DNA of 21,396 bases from an uncultured Anaerolineaceae bacterium (GTDB lineage Bacteria; Chloroflexota; Anaerolineae; Anaerolineales; Anaerolineaceae): NCBI GenBank assembly GCA_938020565.1, contig CALIHP010000027.1, positions 1-21,396 of the forward strand. Direction: 5' to 3'. Each line of letters begins with the position of its first letter. Positions within the stretch are counted from its first letter, which is position 1. The notes under the pieces are model-generated. The model made no database searches. It was not told the DNA's origin and saw nothing but the letters and a program-made list of their open reading frames with translations. This document shows positions 1 to 5,016 of this stretch, in pieces. The position numbers and the translations under genes were made by a program.

Positions 1-186
1 GATAGCGATAGCGAATAACCAGATAATCGCCCACACGATATATACGAGAAATGACAATGCATGCTGCCAGCCCGGAGCATTGGTTCGATTCAGCCTTATC
101 GTCAACATAATTGGACAAATTAACACCCAAAGCAATCCATTGCAAAGCTCCAAAAGAAAGGTTTTGGTAATGAGGAGATATTCCAT
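1..186 (-). CDS. Partial membrane protein, cut by the window edge
   Basis: An open frame on the minus strand starts at ATG 184-186 (MEYLLITKTF) and runs out of the window after 62 residues without a stop. It reads as two hydrophobic segments, at about residues 9-30 and 44-62, separated by a short polar, basic stretch (RLNRTNAPGWQH), which looks like an integral membrane protein with at least two transmembrane helices. I do not recognise the family. There is no convincing ribosome binding site before this ATG and the frame stays open further upstream, so the start is uncertain. It lies outside the tRNA-like sequence at 316-338 and points away from the phage genes, so it could be chromosomal flank. 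Existence as a real gene is plausible but not proven from 62 residues. Confidence 0.4.
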   Translation of the reverse strand, partial: MEYLLITKTFLLELCNGLLWVLICPIMLTIRLNRTNAPGWQHALSFLVYIVWAIIWLFAIAI

Positions 187-315
187 CAATGAGTTTTTAG
201 CCGTCCGTCGAGGAGCCCGGGGTCTGCCTGATTTCGGTGTCTCTATTCTACCGGACTGTGCTTTTGTCGTTCGCGCGCGCGGCGCTGCGATTCGCAAGCC
301 ACAGAAAAGACATTC

Positions 316-338
316 GGTACTTCCGGCAGGATTCGAAC
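316..338 (-). other. tRNA 3'-end remnant, candidate attachment-site core
   Basis: Read on the minus strand the bases give GTTCGAATCCTGCCGGAAGT followed by ACC. This looks like a tRNA T-loop (TTCGAAT), the 3' half of a T-stem (CCTGC), an acceptor strand (CGGAAGT) and the start of the 3' end (ACC, then G, so no complete CCA). The bases upstream of the T-loop do not form a matching T-stem, and no pairing 5' acceptor strand was found, so only the 3' end is tRNA-like. Tyrosine integrases commonly use tRNA 3' ends, and what remains at the far prophage end is just such a fragment. The orientation fits a left attachment site with the phage to the right. The rest of 187-397 holds nothing else I can identify. 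The complete tRNA at the other end is not visible. Confidence 0.4.
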
Positions 339-397
339 TTCCGCAATATGGGCAACTGACGTAATCTTGCATGTTGGGAACTGCTCCTTTCTTAGCC

Positions 398-426
398 TTG
401 ACAGATTAGAAATATCGTTCTAAAAT
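398..426 (+). promoter_or_regulatory. Strong sigma70-type promoter
   Basis: TTGACA at 398-403 and TAAAAT at 421-426 are separated by exactly 17 bases. The -35 is a perfect consensus match and the -10 matches five of six positions. It points rightward, and the only gene it can reach before meeting the convergent repressor gene is the 37-residue frame at 472-585. Its predicted transcript start is near 433. Confidence 0.75.
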
Positions 427-471
427 AGGCCCCGTAGAACACGAATTCAATATCATTTGATGGAGGCAATC

Positions 472-585
472 ATGCAGATTAAATTCAAACGCTGTCAAAA
501 AAACCGATATATATTTGAAATCACACTGTTTCGATTGCGGTTTACTCATATTATAGAATTTTTCCCGAAATTTAACGACGGATAA
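472..585 (+). CDS. 37-residue basic protein behind a strong promoter
   Basis: ATG 472 is preceded by GGAGG (462-466) with a 5-base gap, an excellent ribosome binding site, and lies about 45 bases downstream of a near-consensus promoter. The product (MQIKFKRCQKNRYIF... to ...FPKFNDG) is short, basic and rich in aromatic residues, with no clear transmembrane segment or known motif. The stop at 583-585 is 6 bases from the end of the convergent repressor gene. Promoter, ribosome binding site and frame together support a real small gene, probably expressed in the lysogen because no operator-like repeat is seen at this promoter. Function is unknown. It could alternatively be a leader for an antisense transcript into the repressor gene. 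Confidence 0.6.
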   Translation: MQIKFKRCQKNRYIFEITLFRLRFTHIIEFFPKFNDG

Positions 586-591
586 TTTATC

Positions 592-960
592 TTACTTGTT
601 TAGTTTGAATTCGACAAAGTCGAGAATAGCTTCCTGGTCATACTTAGACAGCTGCCGGAACATATGCAGAAGCTGCTCCTCTGCTTCTGTTTCTTTTGAC
701 ATTTTCGGTATAATGCCAGCTGCCGATAGGACTTTCGACACAGGTATTCGGAAAGCTTTTGCTATCCCAATAACACTATCCAACCCCAAATCATTTTTCT
801 CATTGATTATGTTGCTAATAGCACCTCTGGTTAGCCCACTTGACCGGGACAAATCTGATTGAGACCATTGGCGCTTATCAAGTTCTTCTAATAACCAATT
901 TGAAAAACTACTTTCCATAGCTGACATTATTACATAAGGCGTGTATTTTTTGGTAATCAC
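592..960 (-). CDS. XRE-family phage repressor (CI-like)
   Basis: A 122-residue DNA-binding protein if started at GTG 958-960, which has GGGAG 9 bases upstream. In-frame ATGs at 925-927 and 916-918 lack a ribosome binding site but would keep the whole domain. The helix-turn-helix is plain: WSQSDLSRSSGLTRGAISNI followed by DSVIGIAKAFRIPVSKVL, typical of XRE/lambda-type repressors that bind operator DNA as dimers. The C-terminal part (about 40 residues, ending DFVEFKLNK) is short and probably helical, and there is no S24 peptidase domain. Self-cleavage in response to RecA is therefore not expected, and induction would need an antirepressor or another route. It is the only leftward gene of the control region and diverges from the early operon across the operator at 975-1008. 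Its role as lysogeny repressor follows from family and position. Confidence 0.85.
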   Translation of the reverse strand: MITKKYTPYVIMSAMESSFSNWLLEELDKRQWSQSDLSRSSGLTRGAISNIINEKNDLGLDSVIGIAKAFRIPVSKVLSAAGIIPKMSKETEAEEQLLHMFRQLSKYDQEAILDFVEFKLNK

Positions 961-974
961 TATGTATTTCTCCC

Positions 975-1008
975 TTGACAAATATGGCGAATAGCCGTAT
1001 ACTGTCAA
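975..1008. promoter_or_regulatory. Divergent lysogenic/early promoters with dyad operator
   Basis: Rightward: TTGACA (975-980), 17 bases, TATACT (998-1003), a near-perfect promoter for the early operon. Leftward: TTGACA read from 1008 to 1003, with weaker candidates CATATT (986-981) or ATATTT as -10. The two -35 boxes are the ends of an inverted repeat centred near 991, with a second inner repeat GGC-GAATA-GCC (986-996) on nearly the same centre. The repressor presumably binds this dyad and controls both directions. The leftward transcript start predicted from this -10 falls inside the repressor's Shine-Dalgarno sequence, so the true leftward start needs mapping. Confidence 0.75.
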
Positions 1009-1046
1009 TTGTAAAATACAATATGATCAACAGAGGATACGGAAAA

Positions 1047-1229
1047 ATGCATAACCCAGAGACAAAGAAAGTAATTCACGTGAGCAATTCGGGATCGACG
1101 CGAAAGCTCGCACTGATTGCAGATGAAGATAAACGCACCTTACGCGCAACAGTTGAAGTCCTCATCGAACAGGAATGGGAACGGCGGCATCCAGAAGCAG
1201 TCGAAGCAAAAAACGGGGTGCAAGAATGA
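1047..1229 (+). CDS. Small early protein, possible ribbon-helix-helix regulator
   Basis: First gene of the rightward early operon, 60 residues from ATG 1047 with AGAGGA (1032-1037) 9 bases upstream. Codons in the same frame further upstream lie inside the promoter and are not used. The product starts MHNPETKKVIHVSNSGSTRK and continues with a helical stretch (LRATVEVLIEQEWERR), an arrangement resembling Arc/CopG-type ribbon-helix-helix proteins, which bind operator DNA. The position next to the repressor is where a Cro-like second regulator usually lies. The family match is only by eye, so a regulatory role is an inference. Its stop overlaps the next start (ATGA). Confidence 0.65.
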   Translation: MHNPETKKVIHVSNSGSTRKLALIADEDKRTLRATVEVLIEQEWERRHPEAVEAKNGVQE

Positions 1230-1372
1230 TCGCGGTAACGTTCGAGCAGATTCGCGACGTCGACGACGCCTGCCCGGTGAGCTGGGACGAAATCAAACGG
1301 TTCATTCTTGCGATGGACGAGAAATATCCAACGTTGCTGGATGACTGCAAGGTTGTTGAGGTTGGATTATGA
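1226..1372 (+). CDS. Hypothetical early protein, 48 residues
   Basis: ATG 1226 overlaps the previous stop as ATGA, so translation is probably coupled. The product is small and acidic (MIAVTFEQIRDVDDACPVSW ... VVEVGL), with no signal peptide, membrane segment or metal-binding motif. I do not recognise it. Overlaps at both ends and codon usage like its neighbours support it as a real gene of the early operon. Confidence 0.6.
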   Translation: MIAVTFEQIRDVDDACPVSWDEIKRFILAMDEKYPTLLDDCKVVEVGL

Positions 1373-1626
1373 GCTTCCAACTCGGCGTGCACCGTTTTTA
1401 TCGGGAGCTCGTTCCCGGGCATCGGTATGTGTTTATCGGGAACAACCTGTACGAAGTTATCGGCTTATTTTTCCCGAAGGTAATCCCTGTTCCAGTCTAC
1501 GAAGTCAAATCGGAAGATGAAGCCAAGCACGTCAAGGAAGCGCTCTGGCGACGCGGATTCGTGGTCGATTTTGAGGATCGCTACGAAGGCAAGCTCCGTT
1601 GGACGGAAGAATCGGAGGCTGCATGA
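1369..1626 (+). CDS. Hypothetical early protein, 85 residues
   Basis: Starts within an ATGA overlap with the preceding gene and ends in another ATGA overlap at 1623-1626. The N-terminal half looks like a small beta-rich fold (YRELVPGHRYVFIGNNLYEV), and the C-terminal half is mixed and charged (DEAKHVKEALWRRGFVVDF). No cysteine clusters, transmembrane segments or catalytic motif are visible. Function unknown. The context is the block of tightly packed early phage genes that typically hold host-takeover or regulatory proteins. Confidence 0.65.
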   Translation: MSFQLGVHRFYRELVPGHRYVFIGNNLYEVIGLFFPKVIPVPVYEVKSEDEAKHVKEALWRRGFVVDFEDRYEGKLRWTEESEAA

Positions 1627-1787
1627 TCGGCGATATCTGGTCGCAGTACCCGGATTACGACGGGTATCGGGGAAGCGAAGAGTATGACGCGGACCGTCGG
1701 CGGGAACGGATGATGTCCGAGGCGGAGGCGGAGGTTGCCGCGCTGCTGGGCGAGACGGACCGGACGGCGGACGATATCGCGTTTTGA
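1623..1787 (+). CDS. Hypothetical acidic early protein, 54 residues
   Basis: ATG 1623 overlaps the previous stop (ATGA); an upstream in-frame start at 1599 would lie inside the previous gene and is less likely. The product begins MIGDIWSQYPDYDGYRGSEE and has a helical, Glu/Arg-rich middle (RRRERMMSEAEAEVAALL). It is strongly charged and probably soluble. Not recognised. Its end lies just before the Shine-Dalgarno sequence of the next gene. Confidence 0.6.
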   Translation: MIGDIWSQYPDYDGYRGSEEYDADRRRERMMSEAEAEVAALLGETDRTADDIAF

Positions 1788-1798
1788 AAGGAGCAAAG

Positions 1799-2005
1799 AT
1801 GAAGGACGAGTATATCGAGCGAATCAGCGAGTACGAGGCGCGGGCGGAGACGGCGCGGCTGCTGGCGTCGCACTGGAAGCGGGACCTCGAAGAGGCGCGA
1901 AAAATCATCGAGGACGCGCCGCGGCTGATTGCAATGTTCGAGGCGCAGGAGCGCGAGGCGATCAGCGAGATGCGGGCGTACGCAAAGGAGATGGGCTATG
2001 CGTAA
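1799..2005 (+). CDS. Predicted helical/coiled-coil early protein, 68 residues
   Basis: ATG 1799 has an ideal AAAGGAG (1787-1793) with a 5-base gap, which decides this start over the in-frame TTG at 1784. The sequence is almost all helix-forming and rich in Glu, Arg and Ala (ISEYEARAETARLLASHWKR ... EAQEREAISEMRAYAKEM), consistent with a single long helical hairpin or coiled coil. No known motif. The same string TGAAAGGAGCAAA recurs before the gene at 8000, so it is a favoured initiation region in this genome. Confidence 0.65.
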   Translation: MKDEYIERISEYEARAETARLLASHWKRDLEEARKIIEDAPRLIAMFEAQEREAISEMRAYAKEMGYA

Positions 2006-2207
2006 GACGGATTTCGCGGTCGAGCTGGCGGAAAGCGTCGACGCGCTGGCCGAGTTGAACCGGTCGATTATGGTGAAGATCGCGGGGGATATGAAGTATC
2101 AGGCGGTTAGCGACGCGCTTTGCTGCGCCGCGAATTATATGTCCAACGCGCTTTTGAAGGCGTACGCAATCGCAAACGAGGAGGCGAACCATGAAAACGT
2201 TGAATGA
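1998..2207 (+). CDS. Hypothetical early protein, 69 residues
   Basis: ATG 1998 overlaps the preceding stop by 8 bases and follows AAAGGAGATGGGCT, a good binding site inside the previous gene. The product (MRKTDFAVELAESVDALAEL ... NYMSNALLKAYAIANEEANH) is predicted to be helical and amphipathic with two cysteines in the middle (ALCCAAN). I do not recognise the family. It may bind a partner through its helices, but nothing in the sequence identifies one. Confidence 0.6.
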   Translation: MRKTDFAVELAESVDALAELNRSIMVKIAGDMKYQAVSDALCCAANYMSNALLKAYAIANEEANHENVE

Positions 2208-2334
2208 CCATGGATGGAAAACAGAAGAGGCCCGAAGCGAGTTCGAGAGCGGGTTTATCTCCGGGATGGTGGTTACGGTTCTTGTCGCGGGGATTCTGAT
2301 CGCGCTCGCGTATCTCGGGAATGGGATTATTTGA
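2191..2334 (+). CDS. Single-pass membrane miniprotein, 47 residues
   Basis: ATG 2191 follows GAGGAGG with a short gap and overlaps the previous gene by 17 bases. The 47-residue product has a polar N-terminus (MKTLNDHGWKTEEARSEF) and one clear transmembrane segment (about residues 24-45, MVVTVLVAGILIALAYLG). It would sit in the host inner membrane with a very short C-terminal tail. Small early membrane proteins of phages often act in superinfection exclusion or host takeover, but a specific role cannot be assigned. Ribosome binding site, operon position and hydrophobic profile support the call. Confidence 0.6.
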   Translation: MKTLNDHGWKTEEARSEFESGFISGMVVTVLVAGILIALAYLGNGII

Positions 2335-2360
2335 ATGGTATGGGCGCGGTTAAACGAAAA

Positions 2361-2393
2361 GGCCCGCAAGGAGAAGCGAGCCTTCCGCGGGCC
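2361..2393 (+). promoter_or_regulatory. GC-rich hairpin upstream of recT
   Basis: GGCCCGC (2361-2367) pairs perfectly with GCGGGCC (2387-2393), and AAGG (2368-2371) with CCTT (2381-2384), leaving a CC bulge and a 9-base loop. No T-run follows, so a classic terminator is unlikely. An mRNA processing, stability or translation element of the recT leader is more likely. The recT Shine-Dalgarno GAGAGGAG lies about 20 bases further on. Confidence 0.5.
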
Positions 2394-2427
2394 GAAGCCC
2401 ATACAAATCAACTGAGAGGAGTATATC

Positions 2428-3519
2428 ATGGAAAACCAAACAGTGACAAGGGCGATTACGCCCGTCAATCAGACTTCGCGGAAAATCGACGCGATCAGGT
2501 CATACGGAAACGCGCCGGCGAATTTGGCGCAGTTTGCCAATCTCGTCGGCAAGGACGCGCCCGGTTATATCGGATCGGCGTTATTGGCAGTACAGATGTC
2601 GCCGGCGCTGCTGGCTTGTACGCCGGAATCGATTTTTTCGGCGGCACTTCGCGCCGCATCGGTAAAGCTGAGCTGCGATCCATCGCTTGGACATGCGTAT
2701 CTCGTTCCGTTTAAGCGAAACGGGGTTGCGCAAGCAGAGTTAATTATTGGATATAAGGGACTTTATCAGATTGCGTTGCGATCCAATACTTACAAAACGG
2801 TCAACGTCTCCGTTATCTATGAGGGACAGAACGTTGAAATGGACTACGTGACGGGCGATATCAAGGTTACCGGACGCCCGATGAAACTGATCCAGATCGG
2901 CATTCTCGGCTACTTTCAGCTGATTGATGGATATTCAAAGGGTATATATATGACGATTAAGGAAATCCACGACCACGCAAAGAAGTACAGCCGCGGTTAT
3001 GAAAAAAAAGACGGGGTCTGGAAGACGAATCCTGAGGCAATGGAAAAAAAGACTGTCCTGCGCCTGCTTTTGACGCGCTGGGGGTATTTAGACCCGATGG
3101 TGAACAGGCTGCTGATGTCCGAAGACGATCCGGGCGAAGAAATAGAAACCTGCATCGAAAACGCCGAGGCATTGGACGGCGAAGCGATTGACGTCACGTC
3201 ATTACCGAAGGCTGAATTTAAACAGATCGAGTTCGACGAGGACTGGGAAGAAAGCTATCTGAAAAGCGTTGTGCGTCCTGAAATCATTATGGATTTAGAC
3301 GAAGCTAAAGCATATAAGGATGTCAAAGGAAATACATATGGGGAAAAAACGATCGCCCAGCTGGCTAATTTCCTGCCAAAGATCGACAAGGCGATTTTGG
3401 AAGCCTCCGATGTCGAGGTAAGACAAAGCCTTGAAATGCGCCGGAACGCGATACTGACGATCTTGAATGCGGAAAAAGAAGCCCGCGGACTTGATCTCAA
3501 AATGGAAAAGTTCTTTTAG
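2428..3519 (+). CDS. recT: RecT-family single-strand annealing recombinase
   Basis: 363 residues starting at ATG 2428 behind GAGAGGAG. RecT proteins anneal complementary single strands and promote strand invasion during phage recombination. The conserved core is recognisable at about residues 20-240: the start (NLAQFANLVGKDAPGYIGSA), the central SLGHAYLVPF followed by AELIIGYKGLYQIALRS, and the later KKTVLRLLLTRWG. The C-terminal 100 residues (after an acidic EEIETCIENAEA stretch) are longer than usual for the family (about 270-300 residues). They carry a helical module (KTIAQLANFLPKIDKAILEA ... RRNAILTILNAEKEARG) that I cannot name; it may bind SSB or a nuclease. No YqaJ/RecE-type exonuclease gene is adjacent, although SSB follows directly. 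Confidence 0.92.
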   Translation: MENQTVTRAITPVNQTSRKIDAIRSYGNAPANLAQFANLVGKDAPGYIGSALLAVQMSPALLACTPESIFSAALRAASVKLSCDPSLGHAYLVPFKRNGVAQAELIIGYKGLYQIALRSNTYKTVNVSVIYEGQNVEMDYVTGDIKVTGRPMKLIQIGILGYFQLIDGYSKGIYMTIKEIHDHAKKYSRGYEKKDGVWKTNPEAMEKKTVLRLLLTRWGYLDPMVNRLLMSEDDPGEEIETCIENAEALDGEAIDVTSLPKAEFKQIEFDEDWEESYLKSVVRPEIIMDLDEAKAYKDVKGNTYGEKTIAQLANFLPKIDKAILEASDVEVRQSLEMRRNAILTILNAEKEARGLDLKMEKFF

Positions 3520-3538
3520 ATGGAATATGTCACGCGGC

Positions 3539-3572
3539 GCGGGGCCGGGATTACTCCTTTTTCCGACCCCGC
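3539..3572 (+). promoter_or_regulatory. Leader hairpin with loop complementary to downstream SD
   Basis: GCGGGG (3539-3544) pairs with CCCCGC (3567-3572), then after one C-A mismatch CGG (3546-3548) pairs with CCG (3563-3565). The loop contains TCCTTT (3555-3560), exactly complementary to AAAGGA (3577-3582), the ribosome binding site just downstream. A pseudoknot that hides this site is therefore possible. Position is 5' of the mini-ORF/ssb pair. Confidence 0.5.
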
Positions 3573-3590
3573 ACGGAAAGGAATATTGCA

Positions 3591-3638
3591 ATGAGTAATG
3601 TGATTTTCGCCAACTCGAAAGCGTTTAAGGGGCTGTAA
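3591..3638 (+). CDS. 15-residue mini-ORF translationally coupled to ssb
   Basis: ATG 3591 with AAAGGA (3577-3582) at 8 bases encodes only MSNVIFANSKAFKGL and then stops in a TAATG overlap with the ssb start at 3638. SSB itself has no separate strong ribosome binding site inside this mini-ORF apart from AAGGGG very near its start, so reading the mini-ORF probably delivers ribosomes to ssb. It could also be a decayed remnant of a longer gene. It is a leader peptide by position; no function of the peptide itself is claimed. Confidence 0.45.
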   Translation: MSNVIFANSKAFKGL

Positions 3639-4015
3639 TGCTGGCGGAGGTGACGCTTATCGGGCGGATCGGACGCGACGCGGAGCTTCGGTACACGCCG
3701 GGCGGTCAATCGGTCGCGGCGTTCTCGCTGGCGACGAGCAAGAAGAAGAAGACCGAAAACGGGACGAAGGAGCTGACGACGTGGTTCCGTATCAACACGT
3801 GGGGAGCGCTGGCGGACTTCGCGGCGGAGCACTGCAAGAAGGGGGCGCTGGTCGCGATTCAGGGCGAGCTGGATTCTGACCCGGAGACGGGCGGGCCGCG
3901 GATGTTCAAGCGGAAGGACCTGACCTGGGGCGCGACGTTCGACGTTACGGCGACGAAGCTGCGCATGATCCAGTACGCTGAGGCGGAAGCAGTACAGGGA
4001 GAAATCCCGTTTTAG
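3638..4015 (+). CDS. ssb: Single-stranded DNA-binding protein
   Basis: 125 residues with the bacterial SSB OB-fold: start MLAEVTLIGRIGRDAELRYT, then GGQSVAAFSLATSKKKK and TTWFRINTWGALADFAAEH, and the later GALVAIQGELDSDPETGG. It coats single-stranded DNA during replication and recombination. The usual long Gly-rich linker is almost absent, but the tail ends GEIPF, like the acidic tip through which SSBs recruit partner proteins. The start overlaps the mini-ORF stop (TAATG). It follows recT and precedes a PC4-like gene, forming an ssDNA-handling group. The family call is secure. Confidence 0.93.
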   Translation: MLAEVTLIGRIGRDAELRYTPGGQSVAAFSLATSKKKKTENGTKELTTWFRINTWGALADFAAEHCKKGALVAIQGELDSDPETGGPRMFKRKDLTWGATFDVTATKLRMIQYAEAEAVQGEIPF

Positions 4016-4027
4016 GAGATTGAATTT

Positions 4028-4318
4028 ATGGCATGGGGACGAACGAAAGACAAGCATTATATTCAACGGACGAATTATCAGATTATTGCGAAGATCGCTT
4101 CGTACGAGGACGAAAAGGGATTGGTCGAGATCAATATTGTCAGCTGGTTCCAGAAGCTTCTGGTTATCGATATCCGGCGCTGGCAGAACGGGGAACCGCA
4201 GCGGGGTTTTATCTGCTACCCCGGGGACTTCGCGAAGCTGGCAGAGGCGATTCGAGGGATCGATCCGGAGAGGATTCAGGATTTCCAGTCGGACGACGAC
4301 GACACGGACGAGGTTTAG
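4028..4318 (+). CDS. PC4/YdbC-like ssDNA-binding protein
   Basis: 96 residues, start ATG 4028 with AGGAGA spanning the end of ssb. The central part (FQKLLVIDIRRWQNGEPQRG followed by FICYPGDFAKLAEAI) resembles the beta-beta-beta-helix signature of PC4/p15-type proteins (K-x-x-x-D-I-R-x-W ... K-G ... L-x-x-x-x-x-x-x-L), small dimeric proteins that bind single-stranded DNA. The C-terminus is very acidic (QSDDDDTDEV), a feature shared with SSB-type tails that keep the binding face free or recruit partners. Location between ssb and the replication genes supports a role in handling ssDNA. The family assignment is by eye and could be wrong. Confidence 0.6.
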   Translation: MAWGRTKDKHYIQRTNYQIIAKIASYEDEKGLVEINIVSWFQKLLVIDIRRWQNGEPQRGFICYPGDFAKLAEAIRGIDPERIQDFQSDDDDTDEV

Positions 4319-4334
4319 CACACATCATAGCGGA

Positions 4335-4370
4335 CGGGCGGCGGGTTTGAATCTCCTTTACCGCCGCCCG
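4335..4370 (+). promoter_or_regulatory. Perfect 10-bp hairpin, loop complementary to next SD
   Basis: CGGGCGGCGG (4335-4344) pairs perfectly with CCGCCGCCCG (4361-4370) around a 16-base loop. The loop contains TCTCC (4352-4356), complementary to GGAGA (4377-4381) of the following ribosome binding site. There is no T-run, so regulation of the 4388 gene by RNA structure is likelier than termination. Confidence 0.5.
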
Positions 4371-4387
4371 GCGCGGGGAGAAACGAA

Positions 4388-4762
4388 ATGAACACAGAAG
4401 AAAAATTGAATAAGTTGTACGAGTTAAAAACTGTAATGATAGAGACGGAAGAACGGAAACAGGCGGAGATCGATACGATCCTGACGCCGGAGATTCTCGC
4501 GCAGGTTGAAGAAATCCGAAAGAAATGGGCCGACACGGCGGAGAGCATGACGGCTGAGATTGCGGAGCTGGAGGCCGATATCAAGGCGGATGTATTGTCC
4601 TGCGGCGAAACGGTCAAGGGCAACAAGCTGATGGCCGTCTGGAACAAGGGACGGGTCAGCTGGGACGGAAAGAAGCTTGACGGTATGCGCGCGCTGATTC
4701 CGCAGCTGGATACGGCGCGGAAGGTCTCAGAGCCGACGGTCGCGATCCGGGAAGTGAAATAG
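4388..4762 (+). CDS. Coiled-coil phage protein of unknown function
   Basis: 124 residues. Residues 1-75 are a continuous charged helix (LNKLYELKTVMIETEERKQA ... MTAEIAELEADIKADVLSCG), predicted to form a coiled coil. The C-terminal 45 residues form a compact module (KLMAVWNKGRVSWDGKKLDG ... ARKVSEPTVAIR). I have the impression that this pattern recurs in uncharacterised phage proteins near recT and ssb, but cannot confirm it here. The ribosome binding site GGGGAG lies after a strong hairpin. A structural or regulatory partner of the recombination proteins is possible; no enzymatic motif is visible. Confidence 0.7.
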   Translation: MNTEEKLNKLYELKTVMIETEERKQAEIDTILTPEILAQVEEIRKKWADTAESMTAEIAELEADIKADVLSCGETVKGNKLMAVWNKGRVSWDGKKLDGMRALIPQLDTARKVSEPTVAIREVK

Positions 4763-4766
4763 AGAT

Positions 4767-4784
4767 GGGCGGGGAGACCCGCCC
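4767..4784 (+). promoter_or_regulatory. 7-bp hairpin with GAGA tetraloop
   Basis: GGGCGGG (4767-4773) and CCCGCCC (4778-4784) form a perfect stem closed by the GNRA-type tetraloop GAGA. It is the fourth GC-rich intergenic hairpin in this block, located between the stop at 4762 and the AAAGGGAG site of the 4802 gene. No T-run follows. Confidence 0.5.
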
Positions 4785-4801
4785 TGAAAGGGAGATTAAG
4801 G

Positions 4802-5014
4802 ATGTGGATTAAAGATACAGAACGGGGACGGATTATCAATGCTAAAAAAATTGACGAAATACGGCAACGTCGTAAATCAATCAGCATTTATCAATCTGGA
4901 ATTCCTGACCCGATTTATACCAGAGATTATGTATCTGAACAGCAAGCGGCGTATGCTTTTGGCATTATCAGCAATGCGCTCTTCGAAAAGACTAATATTG
5001 AGATACCGAAATAG
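4802..5014 (+). CDS. Hypothetical protein, 70 residues
   Basis: ATG 4802 follows AAAGGGAG (4787-4794). The product starts MWIKDTERGRIINAKKIDEI and ends with a helical segment (SEQQAAYAFGIISNALFEK). The overall look, a short beta hairpin beginning MWI followed by a helix, is reminiscent of small hypothetical proteins common in phages and plasmids, with no known activity. Codon use is more AT-rich than in the preceding genes. It ends 2 bases before the primase gene, with which it is probably co-translated. Confidence 0.6.
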   Translation: MWIKDTERGRIINAKKIDEIRQRRKSISIYQSGIPDPIYTRDYVSEQQAAYAFGIISNALFEKTNIEIPK

Positions 5015-5016
5015 CC

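Noticed and set aside
80..364. 94-residue rightward open frame ending LPAGFELPQYGQLT
   Set aside because: The PAGFE string is the known by-product of reading a tRNA T-arm in antisense; no ribosome binding site and no protein-like composition.
2335..2415. 26-residue frame MVWARLNEKARKEK... between the membrane miniprotein and recT
   Set aside because: No ribosome binding site of its own and most of it is the arms of the 2361-2393 hairpin; kept only as a possible coupled peptide.
2214..2714. 166-residue rightward frame overlapping the recT start
   Set aside because: It lies in another frame across the 47-residue gene, a hairpin and recT, with Arg/Gly-rich shadow composition and no initiation site.
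3520..3594. 24-residue frame directly after the recT stop, ending in ATGA with the mini-ORF
   Set aside because: No ribosome binding site and it is occupied by the 3539-3572 hairpin.
3551..4321. 256-residue leftward frame opposite ssb and the PC4-like gene
   Set aside because: Antisense shadow of GC-rich genes: Arg/Leu-rich, no motif, while the rightward frames encode clear families.
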